64,000 nt of DNA from Hirudo medicinalis (taxonomy: Eukaryota > Annelida > Clitellata > Hirudinida > Hirudinidae), in assembly GCA_011800805.1 (NCBI GenBank), contig MPNW01000451.1, positions 50,652 to 114,651 on the forward strand. Reading direction: 5' to 3'. Position numbers and translations under genes: made by a program. This document shows, piece after piece, positions 37,423-49,935 of the stretch. Positions within the stretch are counted from its first letter, which is position 1, and the number at the start of each line of letters is the position of its first letter. Below the pieces are notes generated by a model. It was not told the DNA's origin, did not search any database, and saw only the letters and a list, made by a program, of their open reading frames with translations.

Positions 37423-40400
37423 ATGGCTTCGAATCAGAATTTGTCTCCTTCCTCACATTTCGATGCCTCGTGTCTTTCGAAGCACAAACTCAAGACGAAA
37501 GCCAAAAAACGACTTTTGGAAAACTCCAACGACAACTTCAAATCCAAAAGACGACACGTGCAATCGAGATTGAGTGACGATGGCGAAGCAAATGACTTTT
37601 TAACTGACGATGAAGATGCATCCGTCACTTCTCAGAGAAAAATTGAAATCGGTACTGAAATGAAATCGAGTGAGTTTGATTTGGACAATTCAGAGAAGAT
37701 GGAAACAAGGAAGGAATCAGAGAATTTCCTCAACAAATCAGTCACTTCGTGCTGCTTCAAGCCTTCATTTTCCTCGAAAAGCATCTCAAACTTCGTGTCG
37801 AAAAAGTTCTCAACGAACAAATTCGTTCGCGTGTTGTTCCCCCTCAAACGACACCTTCTCAGATTTCAAAATCGTCAAAAATCTCGGAGCAGAAGAAACA
37901 GCCAGCCACCTTCTCCATCGACAGTCTGCTCATGAGACGAACCATGGAAGATCAACTTGTTCTGGAGACTTCTGATGGATCCTTGAATCACAAGAGTTTG
38001 TCACCGGTGGACGAAACGGATGAGGAAAAGCATTTGATCGAAAAAAATTATCGGACGAACGAAAAGCTAGGTTGGTTATGGCTCTTCTGACTGACAATTA
38101 TTAATCAATTCTCGACAATTTTTATTGAAAACTGTGAAGTAAATGTTTTATAAATGGCATATTTACTTCTTTTTTTTTATCCACGAAGGTGCGATAAAAA
38201 TAGATCGTGACGACTACACGAGAACCAATCAACAGAATCCAGCGTTTGAATCGAAATCGTCGATTGGCTCTCATAATTTTAAGATCTCTCCTGGCCCAAC
38301 GGACAACTTCTCAGCTTATTCAGCGGACCAAAATCAATTTTTCAATTCGTCGTCAATCAATACACCTCCAATCAATCAATCCACAATCAACACGTCCTCT
38401 CAGAAACCAATCAAGCAGCAGTTCAATTCATCTTCTGGGTTCAAATTTCTGTCCAAGGAGAACATGTCGAGGTCTTCCAGGGACCTCCTCTCGTGTGTTC
38501 AGTGCAGACTGGAAACGAAGGATCTCTGGGACAAGTTCTTCGAACTTGGAACTGAAATGATCATCACCAAGTCTGGCAGGTTTGAATTGTTGCTAATATT
38601 GACTCATTACATATCAAAGGTCCATGTCCATTAACAATTGTTATTTGCTGTTCGTTTTGATTTTTAGATTAATTTAATTCATAAATTAAATCTGACTTAA
38701 ATTTTAACTGTCTAATCATAATAATTATAATGAGCTAATAAATATTCATGACAGGAGAATGTTTCCCACTTTGAGAGTGTCCTTCTCAGGACTGAACAAC
38801 ATTCCGAGTCTTGAAAGTTCAAAGTTCAACGTCCTCATGGACATCGTTCCAGTCGACACTAAACGCTACAGGTCATTATAATAATTTATTCCAACATTAA
38901 CATATTCTTAATTAACAGATTAATCGATGAATGAATTGTTATCAATTGCATCTTTTTAAAATATTAATCATTTGGAAGTTTACGAACAATAATTAAAATG
39001 CGAAGTTATCAGCCTCAATTCAAACCCTGTCTTAACAATTAAAAATAAACATTAAAGTAGAACTATTTAAAGAAATTACAAAGCAACTTATTTAAAATAG
39101 ATCCTATCAATTAAATCGTCTTCCAATCAGATACGCCTACCACAGATCGTCTTGGTTGGTCGCGGGGAAGGCAGACCCCCCCTACCAACAAGGTTGTACC
39201 TTCACCCCGATTCCCCCTTCAACTACGAACAACTTTCCAAGCAGACCGTGTCATTTGAGAAGATCAAACTCACCAACAACATGCTAGACAAGACTGGCCA
39301 TGTAATGACATTACATAGCATTAAGATGCAAATAAATTATAATCGCATTAAGCATAAATTATGTTAATGGTACTTTACAATCGGAAGATTATCTTGAACT
39401 CGATGCACAAGTACCAGCCGAGGATCAGGTTGGTTGTCAAGGGCAACGCAGCTGACGATTCCTCTCCTGCTGAACTTTCAAAGACCTTCGTCTTTCCTGA
39501 GACCGTCTTCATTGCTGTAACTGCCTATCAAACCAGCTGGTTAGATATCATCATCATCATCATCGTCATTGTCGTGGCGTCGTCATCATCATCAGCATCA
39601 GCATCATCATCAGCATCATCGTGATGTACAATTGCAGGTTCGCATAGTCGTGGTTCTTTATGCCTTTACCGCGAGAGCTCGCACGACCTGTCACAGGAAT
39701 TAATGGATGTGATATGTTAATGTAAAATGAATATGTTAATTAGTATCCTTAAATACGTTTTAAGGAATTGAATAATTTCTTGAATGAACTTGCAATCAAC
39801 AGATTACAAAGTTGAAAATTGATAGCAACCCATTTGCAAAAGGTTTCCGCGATTCTTCAAGACTGAGTGACCTGGACAGGTTAATCATTTTAACTAAATT
39901 ATTATTATAATAATTGTATTTTATTAATATTCAAGAAATATTAGTTATTTATTGAGCGTAAGGACAAAATGAGGGCGATATCTCGTCCATGACAATCACC
40001 TCATTAACAGTCCGTGATGACGTCATAAGAAATTTGAATTCAATTCGACTCATCATCGTCTTCGGATGGATGAAGCTGATTGGTTGATGCAACGTTTAAA
40101 ACCTTTCCACGTGGAATGAAACCAAGTTTGAACTGGAAAGAGAATGTTCTGCTTGGGGCAGAACAAAATTTCGATGATTTGAATGAAATAAAAAAGAATT
40201 AAGAACAGGCTGAATAAATAACTCAACAACAACAACAACAACAACAACAATAATGACAATAAACAACAACAATAACAAACTTGATGGAGATGGAAAGGAC
40301 ACGTCAGTACAAGAGCACATTACATGGAAATGTCGAGTCCTGCTCGGACATAGGAGCAGATCTACGGATCCGATAAGGAGGAGCAGTGCAATCCTATAAG

Positions 40401-42762
40401 AATGCATCGGTCAGCAAGTTTCTTATTTCCTGTTGATGTATTGCTATCTCCCTTCCTCATCTGTCACGCTCTCCCCGCTCACCAGTCTCTTCACTATTTC
40501 ACCCACTTATCAGGAACTTCGTTCTGTCGACTCTTTTAATTCTATCACGACTGAGTGAGTGAGTGAGTGAGTGAGTTTATAAACAATTTTTAAATTAAAT
40601 TATTATTTAAAAGAATTTATAGTAAATACATTTTAATTAGTTTATTCATTAAATTTTGATTTCACTGCGCTCCTTCAACTCCGACTTTTGACCCACATTT
40701 CAGCGAATAGGAGAGTGGCTATCTATTTATTTCCACCAATAGAAGCTCAGGTTCATCTGAAATTCGGTCATCGGTCAACTCTTTACAAACTTCTTGAGTG
40801 AATCTTTATCTCTTCGATCGGTAATTTAAACTGGAATTCCCATTTCATTCTACCAGCGGATAAATGGAAAAACCTCGGATGAGTTTCAGTTGCTGAGGGG
40901 CATAAACTTTGGCTGGAAGATGGACTCATCCAGAAGGAATTCAATCCACGTAAGGTGGCAATTATGAGACGCAAATAGGCAACGGAAGGATGATGTGGAG
41001 ATGAATGAATGAAGGAAGGAAGGAAGGAAGTGGAGAAGAAGAAGCGCCGGTCAAGCGCTGAGCAGTGACCCAGTGTGCGTCTCATGTGCAGCGCTCTGTT
41101 GAGTTGTCAGGATCAAGTGAGTTCAGGTCGAATATAGATGAGTTGTGGATATGAGATGCGCGCCATCTATTGACCGGAGATGTTTTCCAATTGCTGAGCG
41201 TGCCAACCCTTTCCACATCTGTGGACGGCTGGATGGATGGACGGACGGCTGGCTGGATGATTGGATATATAAAGGAATGATGGAGGGCTGAATGATTGGA
41301 TGGATAAATGGAGAGATGAAGAGATGAATGATTGATGGATTGAAACAGGGACGTCATAGGAAGCGGAGGATCGGGGATGTTGTTTGGTCTTCCAACACGC
41401 GACCCCTTCGACAACTACTTCATGCATCATCACTTGGTCAACTCTCATATTTACAACAAGCTCGAGGGCGTGGCTTCCTTTTGTCAATCTTCCCCCAACT
41501 CCTCCCAAATGACTCATCAGTTGACATCTAATCAGATGGATTCAGAGCAGTCGATAACAAACGCACGCCATCACATCATGGCCAGTGGGAAGATTCCAGG
41601 TACTTTAACGCGTAAACACTTGATAAGTACTATTGTAATAATAATAATAATATAATTGTTGTAATTTCATTGAGTTATAATAAAATTACTAAATAATCAT
41701 CAGATCACATTAAAGCATCGAGTAAAGACTTCACCTCGAGACCAACGCACGACTCCTTCACCCTCATGTCACTCAGAAATCCTCACGTGACCATCAACAG
41801 ACCAAACCACGCCCCTTACTTCAACTTCTTCCAGCAGCCACACTTCCCCAACACAGATAAGAACATGTTGGCGGTGTTGTACAGCAACTTCATAAAACTA
41901 CAGCAACAACAACACAGGTTCCTCGTCCATCAACAACAACAACAACTCATCTCACACCAACAGCAACAACAACAACAAGGATCATCAAAGAACTACCAGC
42001 AGCAACAAGAATCACTGGACAGATGCAAGATCATGGATATGTCCATCTCTCCCCCTCAGCATTTCCAGTCTCTCCTCTTCCTCAACAGTTTGGCGGCTGC
42101 CTCCCTCAGCTCACAAACTCCTGACCAGCTCCAGAGGCAACAACTTTTTCAACTTCATCAGATGCTCAACAAACACGCGCCAAAAAATGGTTGGTTTGTC
42201 AGAGAGGAAAGCTCTTGGAATTCATGTGCGCCGTTGTGGTGTTGTGTTGAAAAGTTGTAAAACTTTTGTTTCAATAATTTTCCACTTGTTGAAGTTGTTT
42301 TGGATTCAACTTCGAGGGGGTCCAACAACACGTTTCAAACTTCATGCTTTTGTGCTTTTCAAGGCAGAACAACAACCATCCGGACATGTTGTCGATGTCA
42401 TCATTATTAATAACGTTGTTCACGTATATTTTTCGTGCCTGTTATTCTACTTCAACCACTTTTACATTTCAGTTTTCAAGAGTCCAAACGATGCAAAACC
42501 CGACGAAAAAGCAAAGGATCCAAACTCCAGATCAAGTGAGAATGACGACGACGACGACGAGGAGGATGTGGAAGTTGAAGACTTGAACAGCGAACAAAAC
42601 GAGATGAGTACTGGGAGTGAGGACGTGGAGGCCCAAAGGAACAACAAGGACGAACGAGGCTCAGACGATTTCTTTCCTGAAACTTCGAGCAGAACTTCAA
42701 CCACATCGGAGTCTCCTTTTCACTTCTTCACTGGAAGTCCATCGTCTGAATTGATTCGCTGA
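37423..42762 (+). CDS. TBX20: T-box transcription factor Tbx20 (midline/H15 type), about 9 exons, with frame breaks
   Basis: Nuclear DNA-binding regulator of heart and neural development in animals. Exons: 37423-38070 (frame unresolved inside), 38189-38579, 38755-38871, 39131-39301, 39388-39539, 39803-39879, 41349-41599, 41704-42189, 42473-42762. The T-box matches Tbx20 over its whole length: [79 protein letters not shown], then [20 protein letters not shown]. An engrailed-homology-like FSIDSLL precedes it. The C-terminus has polyglutamine tracts and an acidic serine-rich tail. Two single-base deficits break the frame: the C run at 39176-39182 and near 39528-39533. The exon 1 frames also disagree. 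As flanking codons stay conserved, sequencing error seems likelier than decay. Confidence 0.93.
39541..39624. repeat. (CAT/CATCAG)n microsatellite in TBX20 intron 5
   Basis: Imperfect CAT/CAG trinucleotide run immediately after the exon 5 donor. It gives false Ile/Ser runs. Confidence 0.9.
41221..41343. repeat. GGAT/GATT tetranucleotide-derived repeat in TBX20 intron 6
   Basis: Degenerate tandem of GGAT, GGAC, GGCT and GATT units running almost to the acceptor of exon 7 at 41349. It separates the exon from its usual pyrimidine tract. Confidence 0.75.
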
Positions 42763-43076
42763 ATCAGTAAAACGAAAAATAAACGAGTAATAATAATAAT
42801 AATAAATGTTGAAATTTATTTAATAAAATGGATAAAAATAGGGAAAGGAAAGATTAATAATAAAAATGAATATTGAAAATAAATATTGAAAATGAATATT
42901 GAAATTGGTAATTTACATTAGTCAACAAATCCCTCTTTAATGCGACCTTACCTCGTAAAAACACATTCGTCGATGAAAACTGGGGTCGAAAGTTTTGTTT
43001 TGTTTTGTATTTTCGTGACTTGATTTCTCCTGTCTTTTCGAATAAAACTGCTGCAATGAATTTCAAAAGCCTCAAT

Positions 43077-43210
43077 TATTTAAGAATACTTTTAAAATAT
43101 TTATTATTTAAGAATACTTAAAATATTTATTATTTAAGAATACTTAAAATATTTATTATTTAAGAATACTTAAAATATTTATTATTTAAGAATACTTAAA
43201 ATATTTATTA
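43077..43210. repeat. 26-bp minisatellite, about 5 copies
   Basis: Unit ATTATTTAAGAATACTTAAA followed by ATATTT, repeated head to tail with one slightly longer first copy. Confidence 0.92.
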
Positions 43211-43320
43211 CATTGCGACTCATTAATTACAAATTAATTTTTAAATTCTAAATTACGACAAAAAAAACGACAAAGTTCTTTACTTTTATTACTAATAAAA
43301 TCATTTCGTCATTTAAAAAA

Positions 43321-43402
43321 ATTATTTCATAATTTAACGAAATTATTTCATAATTTAACGAAATTATTTCATAATTTAACGAAATTATTTCATAATTTAA
43401 CA
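43321..43402. repeat. 21-bp minisatellite, about 4 copies
   Basis: Unit close to TTATTTCATAATTTAACGAA plus A, in tandem. The reverse strand reads as a repeated NYEIISL-like peptide, which is a by-product. Confidence 0.9.
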
Positions 43403-44425
43403 AGATATTTCCCCATTTAACAAAACATTTCTTGCCATCAAAAATCGAACTGCTCGCCATTTTGAATGACAAAATTGCAGCAACAGAGCAGAGCATGAAG
43501 AATTCTGCTCAATGAAGCGTGAAGAAGAGCGGTGCAAATAGATGTCCGTTGGGGCGTGTTAATGTTAAAAGGTCGTAACGGACACGCTTCGAGGAATCTC
43601 TGTCCAAGAATTATTCCCCCAAACAACGCCGCTGTCGTAGTAACTCATCAAAGTAGTCCCTCTTCACCAGACTTTGATTATAAATATAAATAAACTGCGC
43701 GATATTTTTCAATCGTTCAAATCCGAGTTCACTTTTAAACAAACATCTCACGAACATTCACCTGTTAACGACCGAGAAACGACTGAGAGCCATTTTGACT
43801 CTGTTTGAAATCGAACTCAATCCTCTCAGCAGCATTTTGTCGTCAGGGCGATGTGTGTGTCCATGTAATTTTTGTGATGCGAACGAGGCAGAACTCCCTG
43901 GAAGGAGTTTGGATGCCTGTCGGAGTTGGAGATGGAGAAGCAGAGGATGGAGGCGACTGTTCAAGCAGGACATTTGATCCCTGACGACCTCCAAGTTTCC
44001 GATCCTCGTCTTCTCCTGTATTCTTCTGCGTCAACCGTGACGTCATGGCGATGGTTATATCGTCGGTGATGATAACGGTCGTGTTTATGGTTACATCGGT
44101 TACATGGACCTATATTGAAGACGACGATGAGATGATGCTGATGATTGTAATGACGGTTATGATAACAATATCGGTGTTAAACTGCGTTTGAAAGAAGCGT
44201 TCTTAGCAGGACAGAGAAAGAGGCAGAAGGAGCCACAGACACTCAGTCACAAGTGGACATAAGCACGGGTGTCAGGATGCATTAGTCTCCTCTCGTCGGC
44301 ATTGTCAGGGCGTGTCGTGCACTGTATACGCCGAGTCAGCGCCAAGCCGTGATCCGCAATGTGGAGGTCAGATGACCGCATCTCGATTCAAGCGGTTGCA
44401 AAACCTCTCGAAAGGAGAAATACAT

Positions 44426-44471
44426 CCTTCCACAGTTCGATGACACTGCCTGGAATCGAACTGTGGAAAGG
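44426..44471. other. Perfect 14-bp inverted repeat (hairpin)
   Basis: The arm TTCCACAGTTCGAT (44428-44441) pairs with ATCGAACTGTGGAA (44455-44468) around a 13-base loop. The stem extends by a few more imperfect pairs. It lies in a locally GC-richer intergenic patch. It could be a small structured RNA or a protein-binding palindrome; no class is recognised. Confidence 0.45.
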
Positions 44472-44679
44472 AAATGGAGTCTTCAACTTGGTGCCGATTT
44501 CGGCGCAAGGATTTTAGCGCATTGCGCATCTCAGCGCACGACAGACCGGTCGTAGCACGTGGGTCAACGGAGCTTGAAATTATTGTCGTTTCGAGCGTTT
44601 GGACGATCTGTAAATAAATTGATGCATTCCTACAGGCGTGAAGTGATGTGCATTATTAATGATCCATCCACACATATGC

Positions 44680-44739
44680 TCATCGTCATCGTCGTCGTCA
44701 TTATTATCATCATCATCATCATCATCGTCATCGTCATCG

Positions 44740-44775
<36 letters not shown>

Positions 44776-44925
44776 CCACCACAACCATTATCATCATCAT
44801 TCTTATCAACTTTCCTCGTTCATCACAGACCAACATCACAAGAAAGCAACGATATCGACACGATGATGTGATCATCGTCATCAGCATCATCAGCAGCATC
44901 ATCATCGTCGTCATCATCATCAACA
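44680..44925. repeat. (ATC/GTC)n microsatellite, two blocks
   Basis: Long imperfect CAT/CGT runs at about 44680-44771 and 44876-44925. Open frames on both strands over them are artefacts. Confidence 0.95.
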
Positions 44926-45407
44926 TGTGGCAGCATGCAATATCGCAGCATTAAGGAAGAGTTTTACAGAGGAATTAGGATGACTGCAGTTGTGCCTCTT
45001 ATCTCGATGTCATCGCCATCGACGTCCGCAACTTTATTCCCAGTAAAAACACCCTCGCGGCCTTTCCACCACCCCACTCCGCTGTTTCTTCCGCATTATT
45101 CCAGGGAATTCCTTTGATTCTAAATTTAAACTCGACTATCCAACGGTACGAGTGGAAAACAGTTGTTGTTGTTGTTGTTGTTAAAAACAGTTTCAGTTGT
45201 TATGCCGTTTGCAAAAACTCCTTAGTTACAAATTAAGTGTTTCTCGTTGCATTGTCTTGATGTCTTAATAATATTCGTCTAAAGCGGATAATATTTTAAA
45301 TAATTATGAATGCATTCGACAGTACGACTGGTTTAAATAAATGTCTTCAAATCACAAAACACGACACAATTCACATGCGAACGAATTCTAGTCCATGTCA
45401 CACAAAC

Positions 45408-45462
45408 ATGCACTAGTGTGTCAAGTCACACATACATGCATGCACTAGTGTGTCACGTCACA
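45408..45462. repeat. 23-bp direct repeat with CACTAGTG palindrome
   Basis: ATGCACTAGTGTGTCAAGTC (45408 on) recurs at 45440 with one mismatch (AAG to ACG). Each copy contains the 8-bp palindrome CACTAGTG. The second copy is followed by GTCAGTGACG. Confidence 0.8.
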
Positions 45463-47612
45463 TGAACGCGTACGTCAGTGACGCAAACCTCCGTCCTCGG
45501 GCGTGGAGGTAATCTCCATGCGAACCCCATTCCTATCAGCGCATAAATAATTTTTCCATCTCCACAGGGGGCGTTGATAAACACGTTTCCCGCCTCCTCT
45601 CGATCCATTTGCACTGCGCGTTGTTCACTTTCGCACATCATATTCGTCTGATGGGGATGTGCGTTCCTACTGCCCGATGTCCCCCTCCGTTGGCCTGCTG
45701 ACCATATTTATTCGTTTGACCATATCTCCACGCAGTGACGATGACGACGACGATGACTCCTTGATAATGATGATGATGACGTCGATGATGATAGTGATGT
45801 CTCAGTGATGTCGATGATGATTATTTCAAGGTTTTCCAATATTGCTTTTACATTTGTATTAGTTGAAACACAACTGCAGAAGTTCAATTCAACTTCACCG
45901 TTCGTTCAAAAGAGAGAATTATTCTCGGAAATAATCTGCCATGAATGAAACTGTTAAGTACTGTGACGTCATCGATGTGGTTATCCGTATTTAAGGAATA
46001 ATTATTTTATTTTTACAAAAACATGAGAAAATCACAAGAAAACATTATTGTGATGTTATTCACAAAACTATGACTGATTAGAACAATGGTTAGTTGAATT
46101 GTCTACGTGTTTGACAGTTTGAAGAACATTCAGTTCTTTATCAGTTTCGCCCAAAATAAATTGAGAACATTTCAATGAACGCAATGCAAATTCATAGTTA
46201 TTATCGTAATTATGAATTAACTCACTCTTTATTTATTTAATTATTAAGTCCTCAACCACAGGCAATATCCGCCCATTCCCGGAATATTCACAACTAAAAC
46301 AAGTTCTAATTCAATTGTCAGCCAAGCACTTTCACAAGTTTTGTTTTCAAAATTTCAAGTCTTGCAATCTCCGATGGTATCTTAGATCTGGTATCTGATA
46401 GTAACAGGACAATTCGCTAAAACAAGTTCATCCGGGGTCAATTCACATTTCATTGGCGTTGCGACTCCCTGGATACGTTCCTGAACTTTGTGATTAGATT
46501 AACGATCCTCTCTTAACATGCACTTTTGTTCTCAATTCCAATATTTCTAATCTTGCAAGTTTTTAAATTGTACTGAACACTTATTTTATGTTTGACTTGC
46601 AAATTATAATGTTTAATAACAAAACAAGTTTACATTAAACCTCCTCTTGACTTTAATCACTCAAAGATGTTTCGTGATTGACATCGTGTGGTTGGATTTG
46701 TTTAAAGTTGCTCTCAGCACCAATGTCCACCATAAGTCAATTTTCGTGGCTCTCATATTCGAGACTCATCCAAGTTTCAGTGTCAGTTGGGAGTTTGTTG
46801 ATAACAACGAGATCTCGAAAATGCATCCCTGCAGAGAAATTTACCGCAGAGTGGATTTGGATGCTGACCGATCTTGTGCCGATAAAACAAGGCGAAAATA
46901 ATCAGATTATTTCAATAAATTATAATGCAAACAAATGTTTCCGTAAATAAACTTCATAAATATAAATGAATCTATCGAGATAAAGATGATTTGAGTTGCA
47001 AACACCGATTTTAATGCTGGACGATCCAAAGGCACGAATCTGACGAAAATAAGTGGATGGTAGTTCTAAAGGATTCAACTTTAACGTTGAAACATTTGCT
47101 ACAAATTATTAATACGAATTGATTTAGCTAGCATAAATAATACAATATCGTATGATTTTTTTTAATCAAATGAGATTATCATTAGTTAAATAACGAAAAC
47201 GATTGAAACGTTCTACAAATCATAAAATATTCTGCTACACAAGTTTTTTAGTAAAATTATAAACTTACTTTTAATTGTACAAATTAAGTTTTTAATGGAA
47301 TTTCAATTTAAACATAAAACGATTTCACTCGCTAGGTTTTAAGGACTTTAGTTTGAAACTGCGTTGCATTTTTTGCTTGGAACTAATAATAGATTTGAAT
47401 AAACTTTATTGCAGTCTGTAAAAATAAGTCACTTCAATGAAGTTTATTGAGGGTTCCTCCTCGAGATCATCGGAATGTAAGCATGTGTGACAAACAACCC
47501 TATTGTAATATAATTCATAAAAATAACATGATATTTTATTCACTCTGTGATACAAAATAAGTATTACAAGTTGAGTACTTCGTTACTTGTTCAATTTCTG
47601 TAAAAACGTCTT

Positions 47613-47995
47613 CTAACCTGGGAGAAACGTTTTTTCAAATTGAGGAAAAACCCCATCAGTCGATGTAATGGGAATCTTCATTATGTCAGAACTGGGGTCT
47701 CCAAAGTACGGATAAGGCCCTCCAAGGTCTCTACTCCGGCCCGTGACAAAAAAAAAATTAAAAAGTGGGAAACATGCAACTCGTACTGAAATGTACAAGT
47801 AGTACACGCCCAATGATTTTCTGCAGCCTTGAAATTGAATGACAACGTTTTACATTATCACAGCCGCAGCTTAGTACTTCTTACTTCAGTGAGATTACCT
47901 CAGCTATGGGAAAGTCCTGGCTCAATTTTTTGAGCTTCGAAGTGGGACTGAAATATTCTTGAACGAGAATGGCGTTGCTCAGACAGTGAATGGTT
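47613..47995 (-). other. Possible orphan exon pair (weak)
   Basis: On the minus strand, 47995-47899 has good acceptor and donor sites and encodes TIHCLSNAILVQEYFS followed by a basic stretch. A second segment from about 47735 to a stop at 47613 is open (GGPYPYFGDPSSD). The two do not join in phase with the most obvious acceptor, no upstream exons were found and no family is recognised. Confidence 0.2.
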
Positions 47996-48405
47996 CTGGA
48001 AAATAGCCTTTTCATCCGATCAAACCACGCATTTCAATTATTTTAAATTTCGAATTCAAGGTTAAACTGCACACATCTGTGATTTGTACATCAAGGTCAA
48101 AGTTTTTCGTCAGAAACTGACACTGTTTGAGAATCAAGAAGCTTCAGTCACTTTGCACGCTGTGACAAATGAAGCCGAGAATCTCTCCATTCCATGCTCG
48201 TTAATTTAAGTTTCGAGTTTGAAAAAGCAATCCTCTGATCTGGACGCGTGTTCGTCAAATTAAGATTTTGAAAATCCTTTTGACTCTGTCATTGAAGACG
48301 TACCTCCTGACTTACAATTGTAGGCTATCGATTTGCAATCCAGTGACATCCTGAAGGACAATTTAAAGAAGGAAATTTGATCGAATTTTGCAAATTCCTT
48401 TCGTG

Positions 48406-48810
48406 CAGGGCCGCCGACAGAGATCTCGAGCCAATAAACTATTTTTATTTATTATGAATTAAGTTTTTAAAAGATAAATTGTCACCAAATCATAACAATG
48501 TTTACAGATATCACATTTGGCTGATATCGATACTATTTTTAAAGCTGATTTCGTTAAAGTAATGCAAAAATGAAGTTATAATAACCTAACAATGAAAACA
48601 GTTTTTACTTTTTGTGCCTTACTTATTTTTCACTTAAGTATTTTTTTAAGTATTTTTTTAAGTATTAAGTCTTTATCATTGCAGTTGACCAGGTATAGCA
48701 GTAATATTATTACACAGCCATAAATTATCAACTTTACATAATTGATTACAATATTTTAAGATAATGGCGGGTCCCAAAAATTGCCTGGCCCTCGGCACTT
48801 GCCGACCCTG
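48406..48810. mobile_element. Possible non-autonomous DNA transposon (MITE), hAT-like ends
   Basis: 405-bp segment starting CAGGGCCGCCGACAG and ending, on the reverse strand, CAGGGTCGGCAAGTG. The first 11 bases match at 9 positions. The interior is AT-rich and non-coding. I see no target-site duplication, so the call is weak. Confidence 0.3.
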
Positions 48811-49395
48811 CCCCATCCTTCTCTTGCTCTTTTCAACATTTCAGCAGAAGTTCAAACGCACAAGACTTAGTTTTTGCGATTCAAACTTTTTAATTTACGT
48901 ATGGAGATAACTTTGCACGCAAGCATTTTGAACATCACATCGTTGAATCGGGATCCAACAGATCACCACTGTCATTATATTATTATTAAATTGTCAATAA
49001 TAATAAATCAATATCAACAACATTAAACAAAATAATAACAATAGCAACAACAATAGATCGTGATTGGCGGTGAAACATTGCATGTTACAAGCTGTCAATC
49101 AGCTTAATAATAATAATTATTATTTAATACTAACAAATCATTTTTGTTTATTGTGAAATTTTAATCATTAATATGTTTTAATATTTATTCATTTAATAAT
49201 TACTCATTCGATGATTTAATGTCAAGGTTGAATTAAAGGTTCACTGAAACACAGAAGCATCAAAGGAGGCAGATTAAACAAGGATGTTGTTGTACAATGA
49301 TGATTGTACACTCTTCTTTCTTGTTGTTTTTGCACATTTTCACTTGATGAATTAATGTCTCGACTAATTATTTACTAGGAAAAGTTGAACATCAA

Positions 49396-49935
49396 CTAAA
49401 GATATAGGCCCAATAAATATTTTATCGTCATCTTCATCGTCGTCGTCGTCATCATCATCGTGACCGTCGTCGTCGTCGTCGTCGTCGTCATCATCATCAT
49501 CATCGTCATCATCATCAAAAGAAAATAAACAAGAAACGTTTCATCTCTTTTCAACGTGAACAATCTTAATGAAACAGACAGAATGCACCCGATATCTCCG
49601 TAAAGGTAGAATGTATTAACCTGGATCAGTTTTTCCAACTGGGTCAGGTCATTTGCGGATGAAGCCTGCTGGTTTAGAACGCAGCAAGTATCGAACCTGT
49701 TGCTCTTAATTGGTACCGTACAACGAGGAGAGATGGTGAAAATGTATGTGAGGGCGGATGTAGAAAAAGTAAACAGTCCCTGAATCAGTGATGCTAACTT
49801 CTCATCAGCGTTCGACGCTCGTAAGAAGGTTTTTTGGCACATCGTCAACTTAACCACGCCATAGCTTGTAGTTTTTTTTAAGCTCTTGCTAAACCTATTC
49901 ATCAGAGTGTGACGCACCTGTTTAACCTGACCCAA
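49396..49935 (-). other. Unassigned open frame of about 180 codons, minus strand
   Basis: The first 140 codons have mixed, protein-like composition (for example ASNADEKLASLIQGLF). The last 40 are a CAT/CGT microsatellite read as Met/Thr. There is no good start, splice structure or family match. It could be a relic exon or chance. Confidence 0.2.
49432..49515. repeat. (CGT/CAT)n microsatellite
   Basis: Imperfect trinucleotide run of CAT and CGT units. Confidence 0.93.

Noticed and set aside
44380..44480. A tRNA gene, suggested by a GTTCGAT core on both strands
   Set aside because: The match is part of the hairpin arms; no A box, acceptor stem or cloverleaf can be drawn around it.
44559..44954. 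Long frames with Ile, Ser or Met runs on both strands
   Set aside because: Translations of the ATC/CGT microsatellite.
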